Source of the DNA: Candidatus Hodarchaeota archaeon
GTDB taxonomy: Archaea; Asgardarchaeota; Heimdallarchaeia; Hodarchaeales; Hodarchaeaceae
Length of the DNA stretch: 16,030 bases
Direction of reading: 5' to 3'
NCBI GenBank assembly: GCA_016840285.1
Contig: JAEOSR010000029.1
Span: 1-16,030, forward strand
The notes beneath the pieces were generated by a model. It made no database searches, was not told the DNA's origin, and saw only the letters and a list, made by a program, of their open reading frames with translations. A program made the position numbers and the translations under genes. Positions 1 through 6,473 of the stretch are shown piece after piece. Each line of letters opens with the position of its first letter. Within the stretch, counting starts at the first letter, position 1.

Positions 1-16
1 AAGATTTCTAAGCGTA
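1..16. repeat. 16-bp direct repeat at left window end
   Basis: AAGATTTCTAAGCGTA is identical to positions 15998-16013 near the right end. Both copies are read in the same codon phase (TLRNL on minus) inside partial genes. The repeat may extend further left, outside the window. Confidence 0.7.
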
Positions 17-165
17 TTATAATGATCAATACGAGTAGAAATTATTTTATTATCTGTTTTGGTACAGTTATGCACGAATCCACGTTTAGTTTCAGAACAC
101 TCTGATTCTTTGACTGCTCTTTTACAGGAGGGACAGAATCCAATCAGGGTACTTATCTTTCTCAC
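1..165 (-). CDS. Zinc-finger protein, N-terminal part (runs off left edge)
   Basis: The minus-strand frame is open from a GTG at 165-163 to the left edge, giving 55 residues; an in-frame TAG lies four codons upstream. The start of the protein carries CPSC (about residues 10-13), then two further Cys (about 22 and 33) with a His just before the second, an arrangement that could bind one zinc ion. A polar stretch follows, ending in TRIDHYNTLRNL at the edge. A TATA-like box (TCTAATATAAC when read on minus, about 200-210) lies roughly 40 nt before the GTG, which suits an archaeal promoter with a short leader. The last codons share a 16-bp exact repeat with the partial zinc gene at the right edge, in the same codon phase, so the two are paralogues or halves of one gene. 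I do not recognise the family. The partial status and Cys pattern are seen; zinc binding is inferred. Confidence 0.6.
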   Translation of the reverse strand, partial: MRKISTLIGFCPSCKRAVKESECSETKRGFVHNCTKTDNKIISTRIDHYNTLRNL

Positions 166-237
166 CTATCGGTACAACTAGAAATTCTTGTCTTGCTAAG
201 TTATATTAGATTTTTGGTAATGAAAGATTTTCTTGAA

Positions 238-331
238 AGTTTCCACAATTTTTCAGACAAATGAGCCCTGGTGCGATTAGTGGCAGAAGAAAGAAAAAAA
301 AGAAAAGGGCAGCGTAACATGTTTGTCAAAA
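238..331 (+). repeat. Dispersed intergenic repeat, copy 1 (right part)
   Basis: Only the right-hand part of the element is clear: TTCCACAATTTTTCAGACAA, then GAGCCCTGGTGCGATTAGTG and GCAG ending at 286. After an A-rich insertion comes AACATGTTTGTCAAAAC (316-332), which also follows copy 3. The copy lies between the divergent left-edge zinc-finger gene and the toxin-antitoxin pair. The gene-free stretch 166-502 holds this repeat, a TATA-like CTTAATATAT at 361-370, and the operator at 378-437. Confidence 0.75.
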
Positions 332-377
332 CCTCCATGTGTACTCTGATGTTCTATCAACTTAATATATGATGTAT

Positions 378-437
378 TAAATTTACCAAAAAAAGTATTT
401 TTACCAAATGGTAAATTTTATATTTATGGTAAATTTA
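378..437. promoter_or_regulatory. Symmetric four-half-site operator before the AbiE-like pair
   Basis: Four copies of one 7-bp half-site occur: TTTACCA at 382-388 and 400-406, and its complement TGGTAAA at 409-415 and 427-433. The centres of the inner and outer pairs coincide at 407.5, and both arms have an 18-bp period. The outer pair extends to 11 bp (TAAATTTACCA / TGGTAAATTTA). A TATA-like TTTTATATTTA (416-426) lies inside the array. AbiEi-type antitoxins are known to repress their own promoter by binding inverted repeats, so this is the likely autoregulatory site. Confidence 0.75.
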
Positions 438-502
438 TTTAGGATTAGACTAAAGAAAGATTCCTGAGTTATCCAAGCATATGATTGAGTGGTAAAGAAG
501 CC

Positions 503-1675
503 ATGAGCGAAGTAGCACTAATTCAATACATTAAAGACAATATAGAAGGGTTGCTTCCCTCACTTGATATTATTAATATTGATCATCAAGTCAAAGTAGA
601 GAACAAAGTTGTGGATCTCCTAATACAGACTAAAGATAATGATATTTGTCTGATTGAAGCAAAAATATCTAGTGAACCCTCTAAGATATATCAGGCAATC
701 TCCCAGCTTAAGTCCTATCAAACATCCAAAGATGAGTGTTTGATAGTTGCTACACCGAAAATGTCAGAAAAGGGCAAATTCCTATGCCAACAAGCTGGTG
801 TGGGATATTTAGATTTACAAGGGAACGTGTATATTAAATATAAGAATATTCTTATTGACCGGGTCGGAGAACGGGAGATTCCCCTCCAATTTAGACGTAA
901 AAAGCGACGGGTAAAACAACCATTTTCCGAAACCTCATTTCGTGTTCTTCTTTACCTGTTAATCAATCGAGAAAGATATATAACTCAACAAGAATTGTCT
1001 GAGATGTTAGATATCTCGAAAGGATATGTAAATCGGGTTCTAAAGACCTTTGAGGATGGAATAAAACTAGATGGAGAGACAATAATCTTTCAAGTTGACT
1101 TTACAGATACCGTTTTAATAAACATCCCTAATTTTTATGTCATTGGAGAAACAACTACTAGACAATCTTCCCCAGAACTCCTTCAACCCTCCCCCAGGAA
1201 AAAACCTATTAAATATTACCAAATAACAAACCCTGGGAAGGTTCTTGAAATTATCTCAAAAAAATATGAGTTTAATGATAATAAGATACTTAGTCTTTAT
1301 AGTTTTGAAAAAAACCCCACCTCATTAATCCAAAAAATCGTCCAAGTAAGTAAACAGACAAACCTTCCCTATGCTTTAACTCAACATGCTGGAGCATCTC
1401 AAGTTGCTCCTTATGTAAGATATAATGATGTCTATCTTTATGTCAGAGAACAAGATATTCAAAATTGGAAAAAAACCTTGAATTTAAAAGAGACAGAACT
1501 AGGAGGCAATGTTAATCTCGTTATTCCCCAATATAAGTGGTATTTTAACGAAACACAAGCAGTTGATGGAATCACTGTCGTTAATGATGTGTTGCTGTAT
1601 CTCGATTTGATCAATTATCCTAAAAGAGGGAAAGAACAAGCGGAATTCTTGAGGGACCAAAGATTGAGGTTTTAA
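503..1675 (+). CDS. AbiEi-family type IV antitoxin / regulator with nuclease-like N-terminal domain
   Basis: About 390 residues. The N-terminal domain (residues 1-120) has a PD-(D/E)XK-like signature, D38 ... E52-A-K54, followed by GVGYLDLQGNVYI, typical of the long AbiEi-like proteins of bacteria and archaea. A winged helix follows (about 145-215, helix-turn-helix ITQQELSEMLDISKGYVNRVL). The C-terminal domain contains ALTQHAGASQVAPYVRY and a terminal LYLDLINYPKRGKEQAEFL block, as in the AbiEi antitoxin C-terminal domain. In type IV systems the antitoxin does not bind the toxin: it opposes the toxin's action and represses the operon through its winged helix. The toxin-type gene starts 2 nt after the stop. 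ATG 503 is preferred; an in-frame TTG at 485 would add six residues. The 52-bp symmetric operator upstream fits autoregulation. Whether the nuclease-like fold is catalytic is unknown; the D/E/K set looks intact. The family assignment is recalled, not searched. Confidence 0.8.
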   Translation: MSEVALIQYIKDNIEGLLPSLDIINIDHQVKVENKVVDLLIQTKDNDICLIEAKISSEPSKIYQAISQLKSYQTSKDECLIVATPKMSEKGKFLCQQAGVGYLDLQGNVYIKYKNILIDRVGEREIPLQFRRKKRRVKQPFSETSFRVLLYLLINRERYITQQELSEMLDISKGYVNRVLKTFEDGIKLDGETIIFQVDFTDTVLINIPNFYVIGETTTRQSSPELLQPSPRKKPIKYYQITNPGKVLEIISKKYEFNDNKILSLYSFEKNPTSLIQKIVQVSKQTNLPYALTQHAGASQVAPYVRYNDVYLYVREQDIQNWKKTLNLKETELGGNVNLVIPQYKWYFNETQAVDGITVVNDVLLYLDLINYPKRGKEQAEFLRDQRLRF

Positions 1676-1677
1676 CT

Positions 1678-2538
1678 ATGAAGAAAAATGTCAACAATTA
1701 CAATAATGAAATCACGAGATTATCCCTCTCTTTATTACTCGAGCTAATGGTTTTATTAAAAGGCTATTCTAATGACATAGTATTAGTTGGGGGATGGGTA
1801 CCATATTTTCTTTTAAAAAAACATAGTTCCAATCCTTCATTCCAACATGTGGGGTCTGTGGATATAGACCTCGTTTTGGATCCAGAGCTTATTACTCAAG
1901 GACGATATGATTCTATTGTAGTGATCCTCATCGAGAATGGTTATTCTCCAAGACAAGATCGGTTAGGAAATATCATCGAATTTAGCTTTCAAAAAGCCAT
2001 TCAAGATAGAACTATTCATGTTGATTTTTTGAGTACTATCTATCCAGACAGACCTAAAAGAAGACATAGAACTGTTCAACCAGATCTACAAGCTAGAACC
2101 TTAAAAGGAGCAAGAATTGTATTAAAACACTTTTACCTTGAGAAAATTGAAGGAACATTGCCCAATAAGGCTGAAGTGGAGGTTAAGTGCAAAATCGCTA
2201 ATCTTGTAGGAAGTCTTGTGACAAAAGCTATTGCCCTCGGGGGCCGATCAGTGTCAAAAGACTATTATGACATCTATTCTCTGATTTCTTATTATAAAAA
2301 CGGAATATCAAGTTGTGCTGAAGAAGTAAACCCCTATCTGCACGATAAGGATATTAAAGAGGCAATAGCTGAAATTAAAAAGAACTTCACCAAAGAAACG
2401 TCGTTAGGCCCTACCCTAGTTGGGAGTTTTATGTATCCAAATAACCCAGACGCACAACTACGAGTGATGACAGATTCTTACATGCGAGTAAATGATTTTT
2501 TAAATAAACTAAGACTAAAAAGGGAGAACACGGAATAA
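1678..2538 (+). CDS. AbiEii-like nucleotidyltransferase toxin
   Basis: 286 residues with the DNA-polymerase-beta-type nucleotidyltransferase signature of the AbiEii/AbiGii toxin family: G38-G39-W40 in VLVGGWVPY, the metal-binding pair D62-x-D64 in SVDIDLVLD, a third acidic candidate D116 in IHVDF, and the family's late motif K194-D195-Y-Y-D198 (KDYYDIYSL). Such toxins are expected to transfer nucleotides to an acceptor such as tRNA; the substrate here cannot be read from the sequence. The gene starts 2 nt after the AbiEi-like gene and must be co-transcribed with it. Length matches the family and the key residues are present, so it looks active. The pair probably acts in phage defence or element maintenance. 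Only 24 bases separate the last catalytic-region codons' operon end from a hairpin at 2548-2578. Confidence 0.82.
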   Translation: MKKNVNNYNNEITRLSLSLLLELMVLLKGYSNDIVLVGGWVPYFLLKKHSSNPSFQHVGSVDIDLVLDPELITQGRYDSIVVILIENGYSPRQDRLGNIIEFSFQKAIQDRTIHVDFLSTIYPDRPKRRHRTVQPDLQARTLKGARIVLKHFYLEKIEGTLPNKAEVEVKCKIANLVGSLVTKAIALGGRSVSKDYYDIYSLISYYKNGISSCAEEVNPYLHDKDIKEAIAEIKKNFTKETSLGPTLVGSFMYPNNPDAQLRVMTDSYMRVNDFLNKLRLKRENTE

Positions 2539-2547
2539 CAATATAAG

Positions 2548-2578
2548 ATACCTCGTTTTTTCCGAGGAGTCTAGGTAT
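2548..2578 (+). terminator. Hairpin after the toxin-antitoxin operon
   Basis: CCTCG (2551-2555) pairs with CGAGG (2563-2567) around a T-rich loop, and ATACCT (2548-2553) can alternatively pair with AGGTAT (2573-2578). It begins 10 nt after the toxin stop codon and is followed by CCTTTTATTCC. The T-tract is weak, so termination is only a suggestion. Confidence 0.4.
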
Positions 2579-2778
2579 AGTCCTTTTATTCCACTCTCTG
2601 CTCCTTCTACCGTCATTTGGGCGGAAAAAGGTCTTACACCACTCATTTGTACAATTTTCATCCAGAATCCTGGATTCGAAGGGGAAAATTAAAGCATTTT
2701 CTTTCCTCTCTCAAAAACCGAATATACTGATAGCTGAATTATTTTCAATTTTCTTAGAATAAATTTTTTTGCTCTCTA

Positions 2779-2876
2779 ATTGAAGCAAACGACTCCTCAA
2801 GCTACCTAATGATAGATTTTTTGAAAAATCTTAATTTCAATTTTTGACAAAAATAACCCTGGTGCGTTTAGTGCAG
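2779..2876 (+). repeat. Dispersed intergenic repeat, copy 2 (diverged)
   Basis: CTAATTGAAGCAAACGACTCC begins the unit (one base off the consensus in several places), followed by TCAAGCTACCTAATGATAG, TTTTTGACAAAAAT, and the end AACCCTGGTGCG TTTAGTGCAG at 2855-2876. It is the least conserved of the near-full-length copies, and translation of the consensus frame is broken here. It marks the left border of a coding remnant on the minus strand. Confidence 0.65.
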
Positions 2877-2877
2877 C

Positions 2878-3177
2878 CTACATTTCTTTGATCTCTTGCT
2901 CCAACCATGACCAAAAATCTGGGGATAAAGACATAGACTCCTCCAGAACATCAAAAGGAGCATCTTTCCACTGACTCCTAAACAAGCCATACACACTAAG
3001 AGAGGGAAACTCTTTCCCCAAATCCTGAAAAGCCCAGATGAAAGCACGCAGAACCCACCAGTATTCAGAAGCCTCTAAAGCATTACTAAGCTTAAGACAA
3101 AAAGCGTACAGACAGCAAACGGAATGCTCGCTACTTGAAGCTCGCGACTCCTTAAGCCAACTGACGATAGGAACATC
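2878..3177 (-). pseudogene. Coding remnant without a start, bounded by repeat copies 2 and 3
   Basis: The minus-strand frame is open for 99 codons from inside repeat copy 3 to a TAG that lies just outside the end of copy 2. The part outside the repeat reads like real protein, with pieces such as EYWWVLRAFIWAFQDLGKEF and SPDFWSWLEQEIKEM; six or seven Trp codons in this AT-rich window are unlikely by chance. There is no ATG, GTG or TTG near its upstream end, so it seems to be the C-terminal remnant of a gene or a discrete module whose start was lost. No family recognised. The stretch 2539-2778 between the hairpin and copy 2 holds no gene that I can support, only overlapping palindromes around 2661-2677 (ATCCAG/CTGGAT, GAATCC/GGATTC). 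Confidence 0.35.
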
Positions 3178-3249
3178 TCACTTTCCACACTCTTTGACAA
3201 AAATTTGCCCTGGTGCGATTAGTGGCAGCACTGAACATGTTTGTTAAAC
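3110..3249 (+). repeat. Dispersed intergenic repeat, copy 3 (full length)
   Basis: One of the two best copies. CTACTTGAAGCTCGCGACTC starts at 3131. The 35 bases 3146-3180 are identical to copy 6 (11313-11347). The unit ends in GCCCTGGTGCGATTAGTGGC AG at 3228, then AACATGTTTGTTAAAC (3234-3249), shared with copy 1. To the left, the C-A-rich stretch from 3097 resembles that before copy 7. Any plus-strand reading frame here is the repeat itself, not a gene. Confidence 0.85.
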
Positions 3250-3410
3250 TTTACTAAACATTAGAAGAAGGCGTAAAATCACATTTTCGAGAAAAGAATA
3301 ACTGATAGAATCTTAATATATCACGAGACCCAGAAATAGAGGGGAAGCACGATAGAAATTAAATAATATTCCTGACCCATTAACCTCAACAATCAGGATT
3401 ATTAAAACTA

Positions 3411-3803
3411 ATGGAAAGACATGATTTGACATCAGAGAAAAGGCAGTTAATCAGGCTTATTGCAGCCATATGGATGGGGATAGGCATCCTCGTAATACTT
3501 GGAGGGGGATTCGTGTATTTACAGCAGAGACCTTATTCTGGGGATTTTAATATTGGAGTAATCGTGGTAATTAGTGGGATAATTCTATTGGGGATAGGAT
3601 ATGGATTTTGGAAACTTAACTTTCTTTCTTGGTTAATTACCGTTGTTCTTTGCGGACTAATCACATTAGGATACTTACTTAGTTCTCAAGTAATACTTTC
3701 ATTTCTCCAAACTGGGTCATGGGAGTGGGTTCTCCCTCCAATCGTGGTAGTAATTCTTTTAATCGGCTCCATTAGTGTCAGAAAATCATTTACTGAAAAA
3801 TAA
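3411..3803 (+). CDS. Small four-helix membrane protein, unknown function
   Basis: 130 residues with four predicted transmembrane segments (about 14-37, 46-67, 70-90 and 105-123), a charged N-terminus (MERHDLTSEKRQ) and a short charged tail (RKSFTEK). Conserved-looking features are a Trp-Lys-x-Asn turn between helices 2 and 3 (FWKLNFLSWL) and a Trp-Glu-Trp before helix 4. No catalytic motif is visible and I do not recognise a family; similar small archaeal membrane proteins are annotated as hypothetical. The ATG at 3411 has no clear ribosome site; AT-rich boxes at 3313-3321 (TTAATATAT) and 3355-3370 could serve as a TATA element with a short leader. It stands alone as a module between repeat copies 3 and 4. 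Confidence 0.7.
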   Translation: MERHDLTSEKRQLIRLIAAIWMGIGILVILGGGFVYLQQRPYSGDFNIGVIVVISGIILLGIGYGFWKLNFLSWLITVVLCGLITLGYLLSSQVILSFLQTGSWEWVLPPIVVVILLIGSISVRKSFTEK

Positions 3804-3911
3804 AGAAGTTTTACTTTAGGAACTATTTCCTATGTATCGGGGGAGGATCAGGAATGGCAAGAGAGACTCTTCTAGTTGTAATGGGTTACGCGAGTTAAGA
3901 GAGAAATTTCT

Positions 3912-3980
3912 AACTATCTGATAGTGCTGCTGAATTTCCACAGTTTTACGAAAAATCTACCTTTGTACGATAAGTGATAC
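3912..3980 (+). repeat. Dispersed intergenic repeat, copy 4 (degenerate)
   Basis: CTATCTGA and GCTGAATTTCC are shared with copy 9; ACGAAAAATCTACCTTTGTA CGATAAGTGATAC aligns without gaps to the consensus right end. The gene-free stretch 3804-4256 holds this copy, copy 5 and the hairpin at 4230-4263; I see no gene in it. Confidence 0.5.
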
Positions 3981-4047
3981 TAGAATTTGATATTATAGAC
4001 GAGTAACCCACACGAATCTAATTCCATACGTAATTATTTTTATCATC

Positions 4048-4098
4048 CCCCAATTTCCCATAATTTCTGAAAAAATTAGCCCTTGTGCGATACTTTAG
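4048..4098 (+). repeat. Dispersed intergenic repeat, copy 5 (right part, degenerate)
   Basis: CCCAATTTCCCATAATTTCT is followed by GAAAAAATTAGCCCTTGTGC GATACTTTAGCC, matching the consensus right end (TTTGACAAAAATGAGCCC, then TGGTGCGATTAGTGGCAG) with a few changes. It lies only about 70 bp after copy 4. Confidence 0.45.
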
Positions 4099-4229
4099 CC
4101 AATTAATCCTCTAAATAGGAAACCAATTTTTGTTTGGAGGACTCTACGAATTTTTCGAGAGTTATAGCTTTCCTCAGACTTCGTGAGTTCAGCTAGTTCT
4201 TGAGCAGAAAAGTGATAAAAAGAAAGAAC

Positions 4230-4263
4230 CCCATTGTGGAAAAACAATTTTTTCCATTATGGG
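4230..4263 (-). terminator. Strong hairpin overlapping the MFS stop codon
   Basis: The arms 4230-4244 and 4249-4263 are 15 nt each and pair at 13 positions around a 4-nt loop (CAAT). The arms are CCCATTGTGGAAAAA and TTTTTCCATTATGGG on the plus strand. Read on the minus strand, the hairpin includes the transporter's TAA (4259-4257) and is followed by the T-rich TTCTTTCTTTTTATC, so it resembles an intrinsic terminator for that gene. Confidence 0.6.
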
Positions 4264-5510
4264 ATTTGTGAAACAGCATCAGTGTAAGGTTTTGTCATAT
4301 ATTGTTCAAGTTCAGGGAGTTTTGTCATTAACCATGAGTAAACTATTGCAATAAGTCCTAACACTATACAGCTAAAGAATATCAAACGAATATCAAGAAA
4401 TTCGGCAATAATTCCAGAGAGAAGTGAAGAAACTGGAATTGTGAACCAAATTATAGTTCTTCTAACTGCAGTAAATTGACCCAAATTTTCAGGAGGGATT
4501 ACCGAATGATAGAGTGTGAGAATCGTTGTGTTCAGTATAACAAGAGTTAATCCAACAATAGAAAATCCTATTCCTATAATATAAAAATACTCAGTATTGG
4601 GAGGGATAATTGTTATAATCAACATTCCGATGAATATTCCGACCATAGCTAAAATTGTGCCTAATATTTTCCTCTTGAATCCCTTCCATACCATCATAAG
4701 GATGGATCCAGAAATATATCCTATTTGGAGAAGAACCATCATGAAAGCTATCTCGTCTTTTCCTTTAGCATGCGTTTGAATGATAAACATAGGAAGAAGT
4801 ACTAATAAGGGATTGAAAAAGAAATTTAACACTGAAAACAGTAGAATCAATGGTAAAAGACCAGGTTTTTTTAAAATAAATGAAATTCCTTCTGAAAATT
4901 CGACTTTAAAGGATAATTTCTCCTTTTTTTCCTTTTTCTTCTTTGGTGAAGGAATTTCAATGAATAAGACTGGGATTATCGCCAATATAAATGTGAGTGG
5001 ATCGAGTAAAAGAATTAAACGTATTTCCCAATAATTTAGCAGAAAAACTGCTAATACTGGCCCGATTATTCCACTAGCTCCATCTGAAAACTGTCTTAAG
5101 CCATTGATCCGACTTAATTTATCTTTTGGTACCATTAAAGGGACTATGGCTTCTGTTGCTGGCATGTGAAAGGCCTGTAAAAATGCTCGAGCTGCAAGAA
5201 TTAGTAAAATATGTGTGATTGTAACTATTTCAGCCCAAAATAAATACACTAGAAGTAAAGTTACAAGTGCTTGAAGAAAATCCACTATTATTATGATGGC
5301 CTTGCGATTATATCGATCTACAAGGACACCTGTGAAAAGAGTGGCGATGACCATTGGGGCAAAGCCTACGAATGATGCTAAACCAAGATAAAAAGTGCTT
5401 TGATACTCGAGAGTAATCCAAAGGATGATAACAAATTGAACTATAATCGAACCAAGCTGAGATTGCACCTGACCTACCAAAAATAACAAATAACTCTTAA
5501 CATGATTCAT
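4257..5510 (-). CDS. MFS multidrug/macrolide-type efflux transporter
   Basis: 417 residues, almost entirely hydrophobic, with about 12 transmembrane segments and a basic cytoplasmic loop (SPKKKKEKKEKLSF, near residue 200) between the two six-helix halves. MFS motif A is clear: G61-VLVD65-R66-YNRK70. The pattern (short N-terminus, two halves of six helices, no large extra domain) is that of the MFS_3/MefA-like proton-driven exporters. It probably acts in the cytoplasmic membrane by exporting a small hydrophobic compound; the substrate cannot be inferred. A strong ribosome site, AAGGAGG, lies 8 nt before the ATG at 5510. It follows the methyltransferase gene by about 80 nt on the same strand, so the two may be co-transcribed, with the winged-helix gene further upstream as possible regulator. 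Confidence 0.85.
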   Translation of the reverse strand: MNHVKSYLLFLVGQVQSQLGSIIVQFVIILWITLEYQSTFYLGLASFVGFAPMVIATLFTGVLVDRYNRKAIIIIVDFLQALVTLLLVYLFWAEIVTITHILLILAARAFLQAFHMPATEAIVPLMVPKDKLSRINGLRQFSDGASGIIGPVLAVFLLNYWEIRLILLLDPLTFILAIIPVLFIEIPSPKKKKEKKEKLSFKVEFSEGISFILKKPGLLPLILLFSVLNFFFNPLLVLLPMFIIQTHAKGKDEIAFMMVLLQIGYISGSILMMVWKGFKRKILGTILAMVGIFIGMLIITIIPPNTEYFYIIGIGFSIVGLTLVILNTTILTLYHSVIPPENLGQFTAVRRTIIWFTIPVSSLLSGIIAEFLDIRLIFFSCIVLGLIAIVYSWLMTKLPELEQYMTKPYTDAVSQIP

Positions 5511-5590
5511 TTTTTATCCTCCTTGTGTATTCTCTTCCTCCCAGTTCCACATATCGATACAGGTCGCATCTCGAATTAATTTCCCTCTAA

Positions 5591-6406
5591 TTATGGCTTT
5601 TTAGCTTTGATTATCATTGAAAAAGGAATTATTCTAATTACACGTACAAATTTGTTGACGTACTCCTCATACGTATCATTCACTGCAGAGATGAAAGGGA
5701 TTTTTAAGATCGCTTCTTCATCCATATTAGCAAGATCATAGGCTTGAGGTTCCTCTACTCGTACTATATGCAATCCTGCTTCAATACATCCATTGATAAT
5801 CTCAGTAATTGACCAATTGCCTTGATTAAACGTAGCTCTGGTTCCGTCAAAACATGTCCAATCCCACACATCACGAATTCTATCAAAATAGTTTTTTACT
5901 TTTTTTAAATCCCCATCTTCCAATACTGGTCCAACAGTTAACCAAATTGGATGCACAAAGCAAAATACTAAGAATCCTTCAGGTTTTAGTACACGTTCAG
6001 TTTCCTCAAATACTGTCTTTAAATCGTCTACATAACCAATAGCATGAGAAGAAATTACTATGTCGAAACTTTTATTTTTAAATTGTCCTAAGTCTTCCAT
6101 TCTTCCCTGTACAAACCTAACTTTTACATCCTCTCTTTTTGCTAGGCTATTCGCATGTTCCAACTGAACATCCGAAATATCTAATCCGATTACTTCCGCC
6201 CCCCATTTGGTTAATACAATTGAGTTTTGACCACCCCCGCAACCAAGTTCTAATATTTTTTTACCCTTTACGTCACTAAGCAACTCTAAATCTCTTTCAC
6301 CAGGAGCGACAGGGCCATAATGAACATCCTCTAGGGAAATTCGTTTTTCACCTTGATACGATCTTGAAATAGCGTTCCAACTTTCTCGATTTTGAGTATT
6401 ATTCAT
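5591..6406 (-). CDS. Class I SAM-dependent methyltransferase
   Basis: 271 residues from the ATG at 6406. The Rossmann-fold SAM signature is complete: motif I E53-LGCGGG59, the acidic residue D76 of motif II in IGLDIS, then QGRMEDL, DIVISSHAIGYVDD and the VLKPEGFLVF strand-turn of the Methyltransf_11 group. The C-terminal part, with several Trp (VWDWTCFDG, NQGNWSITE), probably forms the substrate cap. The substrate is unknown; small-molecule methylation would fit the neighbouring exporter. An in-frame GTG at 6415 would add three residues, but GAGGTG overlapping it sits at the right distance (5-6 nt) from the ATG, so the ATG is chosen and the GTG is part of the ribosome site. Confidence 0.85.
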   Translation of the reverse strand: MNNTQNRESWNAISRSYQGEKRISLEDVHYGPVAPGERDLELLSDVKGKKILELGCGGGQNSIVLTKWGAEVIGLDISDVQLEHANSLAKREDVKVRFVQGRMEDLGQFKNKSFDIVISSHAIGYVDDLKTVFEETERVLKPEGFLVFCFVHPIWLTVGPVLEDGDLKKVKNYFDRIRDVWDWTCFDGTRATFNQGNWSITEIINGCIEAGLHIVRVEEPQAYDLANMDEEAILKIPFISAVNDTYEEYVNKFVRVIRIIPFSMIIKAKKP

Positions 6407-6432
6407 TAAGAACACCTCAGTTATTGTAATAC

Positions 6433-6450
6433 AAAAAGAGCTAATGCTCT
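6433..6450 (-). terminator. Short hairpin plus T-run after the tandem winged-helix gene
   Basis: On the minus strand AGAGC-ATTA-GCTCT is followed directly by TTTT T, 24 nt after the stop of the winged-helix gene and about 27 nt before the methyltransferase start. It looks like a small intrinsic terminator or attenuator separating the two genes. The stem is only 5 bp. Confidence 0.5.
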
Positions 6451-6473
6451 ATCGTTATTGGTTTTAAAACATT

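Noticed and set aside
485..502. TTG start for the AbiEi-like gene
   Set aside because: It would add only six residues, lacks a ribosome site, and an ATG in frame at 503 gives the usual family start.
2515..2661. Minus-strand 49-codon ORF overlapping the end of the toxin gene
   Set aside because: Antisense overlap with a well-supported gene, no ribosome site and no recognisable motif.
3038..3247. Plus-strand 69-codon ORF
   Set aside because: More than half of it is repeat copy 3 read in its open frame; the rest overlaps the better minus-strand remnant and has no ribosome site.
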